From contig JAKVKP010000004.1 of assembly GCA_022484805.1 (NCBI GenBank), positions 104,981 through 168,980 of the forward strand: 64,000 nucleotides of DNA. Direction: 5' to 3'. Shown piece by piece: positions 47,033 through 54,812 of the stretch. The position numbers and the translations under genes are program-made. This DNA is from Streptococcaceae bacterium (GTDB lineage: Bacteria > Bacillota > Bacilli > Lactobacillales > Streptococcaceae). Each line of letters opens with the position of its first letter. Within the stretch, counting starts at the first letter, position 1. The notes under the pieces are model-generated. The model was given only the letters and a program-made list of their open reading frames with translations, ran no database searches and was not told the origin of the DNA.

Positions 47033-48631
47033 TCATTCTTCATCAAGCAACTGTTCAAAGCGTTCACGAACCTGAGGAACATCCATCCCCACTATAATTT
47101 GAAAGGCATTCCCTTTCCTTACTACGCCATGTGCACCTCCAGAAACAAAGGCACTATCAGCCTCTACCTGTGTTTCATCAACAACTGTAATTCTTAGACG
47201 AGTAGCACAGTTGCTTACCTTATCGATATTTTCAGCACCTCCAAAGGCTTCTAAAAAAATTTGAGCTCTTTCAGAATAGGGATCCTCAAAAGATTTTTCT
47301 GTACTTTTCGGCTTTGCCTTATTATTTTTAGCTTTATAGTCTTTTTTAGAATAAAGTTTAATCGCTTCATCACTATCCTTTTCACGACCGGGTGTTTCAA
47401 AATCAAATTTGATAATCAAAAATCTGAAGACAACAAAATAAATACCTACAAAAATCAAACCAATTAAAATTTGTACCAAATAAGTTTGCCAATGATTTGC
47501 ACCTAAAGGTAACCAATTTCGAGTTAACATATCAATCAACCCACTGTTCATATCGCCAACAACCCCAAAAATATACATTGTCGCTGCCATTAATCCTGTT
47601 AAAATAGCATGTACAACAAATAATGGAGGTGCGATAAATAAAAAGGTAAAATCCAGTGGTTCGGTCACACCAATTAGCATTGCTGTAAGAGCAACCGGTA
47701 TAATAATCGCCATCACTTTTTTTCGGCGTTCAGGCTTGGCGGTCGCAATGAATGATAGAGAAATACCAATTGAAGCAAATATTTTAGAATTACCGTTAAG
47801 AGAGAAACCACCTTCAGGGAACAATTCCTTCAAAGGTTTTGTACTATTTGCATATTCACTCAAATGTTCCATCCAATACTTTGCAATCCCATTTTCTACA
47901 ACGGCTGGTCCATATAAAAAGGGAGTGTATACAAAGTGATGTAAACCTGTTGGAATTAAAACTCTCTCTAAAAATGCGTATAATCCCACACCAAAAACAC
48001 CGGATGAAACTAAAAATCCTTGTGTTGAGCTGATGCCTAATTGAACTTTCGGCCAAGTTAAACAAGTTAATAAAGCAATTGGTAGCATTATTAAAAAACC
48101 AATTATATAAACAAAAGTCGATCCTTGAAAAACGCCAAGCCAATCGGGTAACTTTTTCTCAAAATAACGATTATGAATCCAAACTGCTATTGACGCAAAG
48201 ACAATTGCACCTAAAACACCCGTATCAAGAGTTTTAATACCAGCAATCAATTTAAGACCAGATTCACCACCTGCTTCCTGACTAAAATCAACACCAAAGT
48301 TAGAACCATAAAATTCCAAGATACTACTAATAAAATAAGTGCCTGTTAAATAAATAACAAATGATTCTAAGGCTGCACGACCATTTGCTTTCTTTGCTAA
48401 ACCAAGAGGCAAGCCTATTACAAAAAGTAACTCAATCTGGTTAAATACTGTCCAAGCACCATTTTCAATGATTGTCCAAATATTATGCCACAAGGTTCCT
48501 TCAGAAGCGATAGTACCCACTAGAGCTTCGTTATTTAATACGACAGATAGTGCAACTGCAACACCAGCAAACGAAAAGAGTAGAACTGGGGTATACATGG
48601 CACCACCGAAACGCTGTATTTTCTCCATCAT
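47033..48631 (-). CDS. Alpha-glucoside-type PTS enzyme IICB
   Basis: 532 residues. The membrane IIC domain of the glucose superfamily spans about 1-430 (RFGGAMYTPVLLFSFAG, GVTEPLDFTFLF), followed by a charged linker and a IIB domain with phosphorylated Cys475 (NCATRLRITV). It imports and phosphorylates an alpha-glucoside such as maltose or isomaltose; the sequence resembles the AglB/MalB group. EIIA is encoded by the separate divergent operon (49752). AAGGTG lies seven bases before the first of two ATGs. Confidence 0.9.
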   Translation of the reverse strand: MMEKIQRFGGAMYTPVLLFSFAGVAVALSVVLNNEALVGTIASEGTLWHNIWTIIENGAWTVFNQIELLFVIGLPLGLAKKANGRAALESFVIYLTGTYFISSILEFYGSNFGVDFSQEAGGESGLKLIAGIKTLDTGVLGAIVFASIAVWIHNRYFEKKLPDWLGVFQGSTFVYIIGFLIMLPIALLTCLTWPKVQLGISSTQGFLVSSGVFGVGLYAFLERVLIPTGLHHFVYTPFLYGPAVVENGIAKYWMEHLSEYANSTKPLKELFPEGGFSLNGNSKIFASIGISLSFIATAKPERRKKVMAIIIPVALTAMLIGVTEPLDFTFLFIAPPLFVVHAILTGLMAATMYIFGVVGDMNSGLIDMLTRNWLPLGANHWQTYLVQILIGLIFVGIYFVVFRFLIIKFDFETPGREKDSDEAIKLYSKKDYKAKNNKAKPKSTEKSFEDPYSERAQIFLEAFGGAENIDKVSNCATRLRITVVDETQVEADSAFVSGGAHGVVRKGNAFQIIVGMDVPQVRERFEQLLDEE

Positions 48632-48668
48632 TAGAGAACACCTTCTTTCAAATTTTTTTAACAGTCTA

Positions 48669-48697
48669 TTTATAACATGCTCAGATAGCGCTTACAA
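48669..48697 (-). promoter_or_regulatory. Promoter of EIICB overlapped by a cre site
   Basis: On the minus strand TTGTAA (48692-48697), 17-base spacer, TATAAA (48669-48674). Confidence 0.65.
48683..48696. promoter_or_regulatory. Catabolite-responsive element (cre), CcpA operator
   Basis: TGTAAGCGCTATCT on the minus strand matches the cre consensus TGWNANCGNTNWCA at all fixed positions except the last base. It overlaps the -35 of the EIICB promoter, a position where CcpA would repress. Confidence 0.65.
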
Positions 48698-48829
48698 TGA
48701 TTTGACTACTTTTTGGAATATAGTGTGCCAAATAGCATTTTAGTGTCATGGCATGAAACAAAATTCCTAAAATTAAGGGCAACTAGTAATAAAAAAAAAT
48801 TCTTTTATAATGATAAAAGAGGTGAGATT

Positions 48830-49669
48830 ATGAACCAAAATGTCGTTCAAATACAATATCAAACTGGAAAAGAATCAAACCAACCCTATTGGACACCTAA
48901 AATTGAAATTATTTACGTTGTTCAGGGCACACTACGATTAGGAATTGAAAAAAATTTAATTCATGTCTATGAAGAAGAAATTTATATTATTGATCGTGGC
49001 TTATCTCATTATTTTTTGAATTCAACTAATACCGAATATATTATTGTAAAAATTGATATATCAGGTTTTGATAATTTTTTAACAGTTCAAGAGAAAACGC
49101 GAATCATTGATGCTTTTGAAATTACGGAAAAACATAGTATTAACTGGCCTCAAAAATTACAAAATATATTTCGTCAACAAATACTTAATTTATATGAAAT
49201 AGAAGAAAATAATGCCAATTTTAAAAGTATAGAAATATTACGTCATATTTCTATATTAATTCTAATCGTTACAGAACAATTGCCGAAAACAAAAATAGCT
49301 GCACACAAAATCAATAAATCTACCCTAATTAACAAAGAAATGATTACTAAAATCGAACAAATATACGATTATATTAACAATTATTATTATGAAGAAATTC
49401 GAATTGAGGACGCTGCAAAAATTTTAAATCTAAGTCCCAATTATTTCTCAAGATTTTTTAAAAAACAAGTTGGTATTAGCTTCCATCAATTTCTAAATGA
49501 ATATCGAATCAATCAAGCGAAATTTCTTTTATCAGAAGAAATATTACCAATGACAGAAATCGCAGAAAAATCAGGCTTTTCGAGCAGCAAAACATTTCAT
49601 CGTGTATTTAAAAAATATGAAGGTATTTCTCCTCTCAAATACCAAAAGATAATTATTGAGAAAAAATAA
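48830..49669 (+). CDS. AraC family regulator of the alpha-glucoside locus
   Basis: 279 residues. An N-terminal cupin-like sugar-binding domain (about 1-150) and a C-terminal pair of helix-turn-helices: IEDAAKILNLSPNYFSRFFKK and MTEIAEKSGFSSSKTFHRVFKKY. The ATG at 48830 follows AGAGGTGAGATT; the longer frame is not supported. A CTTTTAT/ATAAAAG palindrome lies just before the ribosome binding site. Divergent from EIICB and upstream of EIIA, it is probably the activator of these genes. Confidence 0.87.
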   Translation: MNQNVVQIQYQTGKESNQPYWTPKIEIIYVVQGTLRLGIEKNLIHVYEEEIYIIDRGLSHYFLNSTNTEYIIVKIDISGFDNFLTVQEKTRIIDAFEITEKHSINWPQKLQNIFRQQILNLYEIEENNANFKSIEILRHISILILIVTEQLPKTKIAAHKINKSTLINKEMITKIEQIYDYINNYYYEEIRIEDAAKILNLSPNYFSRFFKKQVGISFHQFLNEYRINQAKFLLSEEILPMTEIAEKSGFSSSKTFHRVFKKYEGISPLKYQKIIIEKK

Positions 49670-49695
49670 GCACTTTTTTGGGAAGAATATTTTAA

Positions 49696-49730
49696 AAACA
49701 TTTCGTATAGTCTATTACGAAATGTTTTTT
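49696..49730 (+). terminator. Intrinsic terminator between araC-type gene and EIIA
   Basis: AAACATTTCGTA and TACGAAATGTTT form a 12-bp perfect stem with 8-base loop and six U residues. Only 21 bases remain between it and the EIIA start, leaving no room for another promoter. Confidence 0.85.
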
Positions 49731-49751
49731 ATCACGCAAAGGAGGCTTTCA

Positions 49752-50255
49752 ATGTTTAATATTTTCAAAAATTCAATAATCAAAAATCAAAATGGAGTGC
49801 AATTCATCCATGCGATGATTTCTGGAACATCAAAACCGATTACACAAGTAGATGATGAGGTATTTTCCTCCAAAATGATGGGTGAAGGATTTGCAATTGA
49901 ACCCTCAGATAATATTATTTACGCACCTAGTGATGGCCAAATTGTTAGTGTTTTTCCAACTCAGCACGCAATCACAATAAGACTTACTAATGGTGCAGAA
50001 ATATTAATTCACATAGGCATTGACACTGTTGAACTGGAGGGGGCACCATTTACTATTTTAGTGAATACTGGTGATTTGATATCTGCTCAAACACCAATTG
50101 CCAAAGTCAATTTTGAACAAATCAAGACGGCTCAAAAAAAGACGGACGTTATATTAATTATTACCAATAGCGACCAATATCTTATGACACCAAGCGAAGT
50201 ACATTTCTCCAATGTTGAATTTGGCGATAAAATACTAACTTTGACTAGAAAGTGA
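49752..50255 (+). CDS. crr: PTS glucose-family enzyme IIA
   Basis: 167 residues. GDGFAIEPSD-like GEGFAIEPSD, YAPSDGQIVSVFPT and LIHIGIDTVELEG identify EIIA-Glc type. His87 (HIGID) is the phosphorylated residue and His72 its partner. It passes phosphate from HPr to the IIB domain of the EIICB at 47033-48631, which lacks its own IIA. AAGGAGG precedes the ATG at 49752. Expression must pass the terminator just upstream. Confidence 0.92.
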   Translation: MFNIFKNSIIKNQNGVQFIHAMISGTSKPITQVDDEVFSSKMMGEGFAIEPSDNIIYAPSDGQIVSVFPTQHAITIRLTNGAEILIHIGIDTVELEGAPFTILVNTGDLISAQTPIAKVNFEQIKTAQKKTDVILIITNSDQYLMTPSEVHFSNVEFGDKILTLTRK

Positions 50256-50262
50256 GTATTTT

Positions 50263-51093
50263 ATGAAAATATTAACCTTAAACACACACAGCTGGTTAGA
50301 AAGTAACCAAATTGCTAAACTCTACCTACTCGCAAAAGAGATTATTAATTCTGATTTTGAAATGATTGCACTACAAGAGGTCAATCAGCTTATTGAAGCA
50401 CCAATAATTCCCAATAGTTCATATATTCAATCTCTTTCCAACAAACCAATACGAAAAGATAACTTTGCGTATTTATTAATAAAAATTCTAAAGCAACTTG
50501 GCAAAAATTATTATTGTATATGGGTCGATTCACATACTGGATTTAAAATTTATGAAGAAGGCGTTGCTTTAATTTCAAAAACACCATTTATAAATACACA
50601 AGTCATTACTTGCCGAGATAGCTTAAATTTTACTGATGTCAGAAGAAGAAGCTTGATTGGTGGTTCAGTCTATTATCATGAAAAAGAAGTTTGGTTTTAC
50701 TCAGTTCATTTTTCATGGTGGCAATTTAAGAATGAGGAGCTATTTGCAACCGAATGGTTTAATTTCCAAAAGCAAGGCAAAATTTCAAAAAATGATTTTA
50801 GTATTATCATGGGCGATTTTAACAACGACGCTTCCATTAAACATGAAGGTTACGAATTAATTCAAAGTACCAGTGCTCTCTATGATAGTTTCTATCAAGC
50901 GCAAGAAAAAATTGGTGAATACTCGGTAACTAAAAAAATTGATGGCTGGGAAAATAATAAAAATGAATTAAGAATCGATTATATATTTACAACACAGCCA
51001 TTAAAAATTAAGACTTATAAAATATTATTTAATGGTCAAACCCAACCAACTATTTCAGACCATTACGGTATTTCAATAGATATGGAGATTTAA
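50263..51093 (+). CDS. Endonuclease/exonuclease/phosphatase-fold hydrolase
   Basis: 276 residues. The fold's catalytic blocks are visible: LNTHSW, IALQEVNQ (metal Glu), YSVHFSWW, MGDFNND and the C-terminal SDHYGI (Asp-His). A metal-dependent phosphoester hydrolase is certain in broad terms; the substrate is not. Its position between EIIA and a glycosidase suggests a phosphosugar or nucleotide-sugar rather than DNA. Seven bases after EIIA and two bases before the next gene, so clearly co-expressed. Confidence 0.85.
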   Translation: MKILTLNTHSWLESNQIAKLYLLAKEIINSDFEMIALQEVNQLIEAPIIPNSSYIQSLSNKPIRKDNFAYLLIKILKQLGKNYYCIWVDSHTGFKIYEEGVALISKTPFINTQVITCRDSLNFTDVRRRSLIGGSVYYHEKEVWFYSVHFSWWQFKNEELFATEWFNFQKQGKISKNDFSIIMGDFNNDASIKHEGYELIQSTSALYDSFYQAQEKIGEYSVTKKIDGWENNKNELRIDYIFTTQPLKIKTYKILFNGQTQPTISDHYGISIDMEI

Positions 51094-51095
51094 TT

Positions 51096-51488
51096 ATGAA
51101 ACACACTAATTATATTCGAGGCATACAACATATTGGTATTCCAACAGTAAAACTACCCGAATCCATCACATTCTATGAAAAAATTGGATTTAAAATTATT
51201 AACGAAGAAAAACAAAGCAATGATAAAAAAGTCGTATTTGTCGAGGCAAATCAACTGGTAATTGAACTTTGGGAAATTGAATCCAAAGGTCAAAAAAATG
51301 GTGCCATCGATCACATCGCTCTAGATGTAACAGATATTGAAAAGCTTTATCAAGATGCTATTAATGACAAATTATCAATCATATCAAAAGGCATTGAAAG
51401 CTTACACTATTGGAAAAAAGGAATCAAATTTTTCATTGTTGAAGGACCAAATCAAGAAAAAATAGAATTTTGTCAAATCAATGTATAA
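51096..51488 (+). CDS. VOC (glyoxalase/bleomycin resistance) family protein
   Basis: 130 residues in two beta-alpha-beta-beta-beta modules. Likely metal ligands are His in GIQHIGIPT, Glu in VIELWEIE, His in GAIDHIALDV and Glu near KIEFCQ. Enzymes of this fold include lactoylglutathione lyases, epimerases and dioxygenases. In this operon an epimerase or sugar-modifying role is possible but unproven. It starts two bases after the preceding stop codon. Confidence 0.83.
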   Translation: MKHTNYIRGIQHIGIPTVKLPESITFYEKIGFKIINEEKQSNDKKVVFVEANQLVIELWEIESKGQKNGAIDHIALDVTDIEKLYQDAINDKLSIISKGIESLHYWKKGIKFFIVEGPNQEKIEFCQINV

Positions 51489-51498
51489 GGAGTAGATT

Positions 51499-53178
51499 AT
51501 GCAAAAAAAATGGTGGCAAGAAGCAATTGTTTATCAAGTTTATCCTAGAAGTTTTCAAGATAGTAATGATGATGGTCTTGGTGATATTAGAGGAGTCATT
51601 CAAAGACTCCCTTATTTAAAAAAATTAGGAATTGATGTTATCTGGTTAAGCCCTATTTATCAATCTCCTAATGATGACAATGGCTATGACATCAGTGATT
51701 ATCAAGCCATTCAACCAGAATATGGAACAATGGCTGATTTTAATGACCTGCTCAAGGAAGCACATGATTTAGGATTGAAATTAATGATGGATTTGGTAGT
51801 TAATCATACCTCTGATGAACATTACTGGTTTCAAGAAAGCAAAAAATCAAAAGATAATCCATATCGGGATTACTATATTTGGAAGGATGCTAAAGATGGA
51901 GCTGCTCCAAACAATTGGGCATCAGATTTTGGCGGTTCAGCATGGGAATGGGACAAAGTTACTCAACAATACTATTTACATCTTTTTTCAAAAAAGCAGC
52001 CTGATTTAAACTGGGATAACCCTAAAGTCAGAGAAGAAATTTATCAGATGATGACATGGTGGCTAAATAAAGGTGTAGACGGTTTCAGAATGGATGTTAT
52101 CAATCTCATATCCAAAAATAAGAAATTTCCTAATGATCCAAATGTAAATTATCAAAATCATAGTTCGTCAATGGAAATGGCCGCTAATGGACCAAACATT
52201 CATCAATATCTGAAGGAAATGAATGAAAAAGTATTGTCCAAATTTGATATCATTACGGTTGGTGAGACACCTGGTGTTTCAATTGAGGATGCTAAATCAT
52301 ACGCTGGCTTTGAATCTAATGAATTGCAAATGATTTTTCAATTTGAGCATGCTGTAATTGATGATAGTACAGAAGGTTTAGGAAAATGGAGCAATCGTCG
52401 TGCTGACTTGGTTGAATTAAAACATATTTTATCAAAATGGCAAATCGGTTTACATAATAAAGCATGGAACAGTTTATACTGGAATAATCATGACCGCCCA
52501 AGAGTTGTTTCTCGTTTCGGTAATGATAACGAGGAGTATCGTGATCGCTCTGCTAAAATGTTAGCAAGTACGCTTCACTTCATGCAGGGTACACCCTATA
52601 TTTTTCAGGGTGAAGAAATTGGTATGACTAACGTTGCTTTTGATAATATCGAAGATTATCAAGACTTAGATACCTTGAATGCTTATCAGGACTTGGTAAT
52701 TGATCAAAAACAACTTTCTCACCAAAAAATGTTAGAATACATTCATCACTCTTCCAGAGATAATGCTAGAACACCAATGCAATGGAACAACCACCTTAAC
52801 GCTGGCTTCAGTGGTGGTAAACCGTGGTTAAAGGTTAATCCAAATTATGATAAAATCAACGTAGAAAGAGCGTTAAGCGATCCAACATCAATTTATTACT
52901 ACTACCAAAAAATCAATCAACTACGAAAACAATATCCAATTATTATCCACGGTAGCTATGAATTAGTAGAGCCTGAGAACCCTAAGACATTTATTTATCG
53001 TCGAAGCTTTAAAAATCAACAATTATTAGTCATCAGTAACTTTACTGACGAGACACTTGAAATAACTAACTATAATCATAATCAAAATGTGTCAAAATGT
53101 TTAATCTCAAACTATACAGATGACTTAGGAAAAATATTACGTCCTTATGAGAGTAAGGTTTATTTAATTAATAATTAA
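51499..53178 (+). CDS. GH13 alpha-glucosidase (oligo-1,6-glucosidase type)
   Basis: 559 residues, cytoplasmic. DGLGDIRGVIQRLPYLKKLG and SPNDDNGYDISDY open the barrel. The nucleophile lies in GVDGFRMDVINLISK, the acid/base Glu in TVGETPGV and the third Asp in NNHDRPR. A valine after the nucleophile is associated with alpha-1,6 specificity in this subfamily, although trehalose-6-phosphate hydrolases share it. It would cleave the sugar brought in by the PTS. Last gene of the EIIA operon with AAGGAG before the ATG. Confidence 0.9.
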   Translation: MQKKWWQEAIVYQVYPRSFQDSNDDGLGDIRGVIQRLPYLKKLGIDVIWLSPIYQSPNDDNGYDISDYQAIQPEYGTMADFNDLLKEAHDLGLKLMMDLVVNHTSDEHYWFQESKKSKDNPYRDYYIWKDAKDGAAPNNWASDFGGSAWEWDKVTQQYYLHLFSKKQPDLNWDNPKVREEIYQMMTWWLNKGVDGFRMDVINLISKNKKFPNDPNVNYQNHSSSMEMAANGPNIHQYLKEMNEKVLSKFDIITVGETPGVSIEDAKSYAGFESNELQMIFQFEHAVIDDSTEGLGKWSNRRADLVELKHILSKWQIGLHNKAWNSLYWNNHDRPRVVSRFGNDNEEYRDRSAKMLASTLHFMQGTPYIFQGEEIGMTNVAFDNIEDYQDLDTLNAYQDLVIDQKQLSHQKMLEYIHHSSRDNARTPMQWNNHLNAGFSGGKPWLKVNPNYDKINVERALSDPTSIYYYYQKINQLRKQYPIIIHGSYELVEPENPKTFIYRRSFKNQQLLVISNFTDETLEITNYNHNQNVSKCLISNYTDDLGKILRPYESKVYLINN

Positions 53179-53183
53179 TAAAA

Positions 53184-53227
53184 AGGCTTGTATCAATCTT
53201 TAAAACAATAAAGATTGATACAAGCCT
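53184..53227. terminator. Bidirectional terminator between glycosidase and PPDK regulator
   Basis: A 19-bp perfect stem (53184-53202 with 53209-53227) and a 6-base loop. On the minus strand it is followed by TTTTTATT, so it best serves the regulator operon; it can also stop plus-strand transcripts. Confidence 0.9.
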
Positions 53228-53247
53228 AATAATTTGAAATTTAACCA

Positions 53248-54063
53248 CTAACCATTTTCAATCAGCTGGGCAATTTCTTCAATCGCCATGCCATCAATTT
53301 GAATCACTCGAGCACCCAATTCTTCATAAACTTTTTTAGAATAATCGATTTCTGCCTTAATTCTTTCAATACTAGAATAATTTGAATCTGTATATAAACC
53401 TAATGATTTTAATCTGGTTTTACGTATTGCCAAGATTTTTTCGGGATTTAATAATAAGCCAATCAATTTTTCCTTTGGTACTTCATAAATCTCAGTAGGC
53501 AGCGGTACCTCAGGTATCAAAGGTAGGTTAGAAACTTTAATTGATTTATTTGCCAAATACATACTTAATGGCGTTTTCGATGTTCTGGAAGTTCCGAGTA
53601 TCACATAATCTGATTTAATGAAGCCTTTTGGATTACGACCATCATCATAAGCAACTGCAAATTCAATCGCCTCAACGCGATTAAAATAGCCCTGATTTAA
53701 CTTATACTGTGCTCGTGGCTCATGTTTAGGTTCAACATGAGTCGTTTCTACAATTGCATCAATCAATGGTGACATGAAATCAATATATTTGAAGCCATAT
53801 TTTTTTGAGAACTCCACCAACTGTTGTGTTAAAGCAGGCTCTACTAATGTGGTCACAACTACTGCTTTTTCAGCTATCGCGTCTCGAATAATTTTTGTTA
53901 ATTCTTCCTCACTGTCAATAAATGGAAATTTTTTAATTTCAATATTTTCAACATTAGGAAATTGAGCTAACACTGCAGTTATAACCTTTTGAGCTGTATC
54001 ACCGACTGAATCAGAAATTATAAAGATAGTTAGCGAATTGCTATCATCATACCTAATACTCAT
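53248..54063 (-). CDS. Bifunctional PPDK regulatory protein (kinase/pyrophosphorylase)
   Basis: 271 residues, DUF299 family. IFIISDSVGDTAQKV at the N-terminus and the P-loop GTSRTSKTPLS are diagnostic. This family inactivates PPDK by ADP-dependent phosphorylation of a threonine next to the catalytic His and reactivates it by phosphorolysis. The substrate enzyme is encoded two genes upstream on the same strand. It overlaps the CcpN-like gene by 11 bases, as in the B. subtilis ccpN-yqfL pair. Confidence 0.93.
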   Translation of the reverse strand: MSIRYDDSNSLTIFIISDSVGDTAQKVITAVLAQFPNVENIEIKKFPFIDSEEELTKIIRDAIAEKAVVVTTLVEPALTQQLVEFSKKYGFKYIDFMSPLIDAIVETTHVEPKHEPRAQYKLNQGYFNRVEAIEFAVAYDDGRNPKGFIKSDYVILGTSRTSKTPLSMYLANKSIKVSNLPLIPEVPLPTEIYEVPKEKLIGLLLNPEKILAIRKTRLKSLGLYTDSNYSSIERIKAEIDYSKKVYEELGARVIQIDGMAIEEIAQLIENG

Positions 54064-54691
54064 TATCTTCCCTCACTTTATTACCTTCTTGAATTAAGAA
54101 ATTCATAATTCTTGTTTTAGTTATTTTGCCAACAATTTCATCTGTCGTACCCGCTTTAACTACTGGTAAAGAATCAACTTGATGTAGCATAAGCATCGTA
54201 CCAGCCGCTAAAATTGATTCATCTGGTGTAATCGTATAAATATTGGGTTTTCTAGTCATCACTACAGCCACTGGAAAGTCCTGTTGTCCGCTAGTCAAGG
54301 CACTTCTCAATAAATCTTTTCTAGATAGCACACCAACTAGATTATCCCCTTCCTCATCCACTACAAATAAAGAGCCAACATCATAGACGAATAAATCAGT
54401 GATTGCATCTCTAATAATCGTATTCGAGTGAATCAAGACAGGTGGAATCATTAAATCGCTGACTTTTTTTAAAAATAATTTTTCAAATAAGAGTGGCTCA
54501 ACTCTCTGACCAGAATAAATATAACCAACTTTGGGACGAGCATCTAAGACACCAGTCATTGTCAAAATTGATAAATCGTTTCTTAATGTTGGTTTGGTTA
54601 AACCAAGTTTTGCCGCTATATTATCTCCACTAATTGGTTCGTTTTCCTTAACGATTTCAATAATTCGCTTCTGACGATCAGAAAAATCCAT
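54053..54691 (-). CDS. ccpN: CcpN-like transcriptional repressor with CBS domains
   Basis: 212 residues. The N-terminal helix-turn-helix (ISGDNIAAKLGLTKPTLRNDL) is followed by two CBS domains (about 75-205; DVGSLFVVDEEGDNLVGVLSRKDLL). In B. subtilis CcpN represses gluconeogenic gapB and pckA in the presence of glucose. Here the gene lies between ppdK and the PPDK regulator, so it most likely controls ppdK and fbp. AAAGGAG lies before the ATG. Possible autoregulation through an ATAATACAT-containing site at about 54765-54780. Confidence 0.9.
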   Translation of the reverse strand: MDFSDRQKRIIEIVKENEPISGDNIAAKLGLTKPTLRNDLSILTMTGVLDARPKVGYIYSGQRVEPLLFEKLFLKKVSDLMIPPVLIHSNTIIRDAITDLFVYDVGSLFVVDEEGDNLVGVLSRKDLLRSALTSGQQDFPVAVVMTRKPNIYTITPDESILAAGTMLMLHQVDSLPVVKAGTTDEIVGKITKTRIMNFLIQEGNKVREDNEY

Positions 54692-54812
54692 AGATTACTC
54701 CTTTACTAACATCATATTTTTAAATAATATGTCGTAATTCATTAATTACTAGCCTTATTGTGATTATAATACATATTATATATCTAAAAGTGATTTTTAT
54801 AAAGGATGAATA

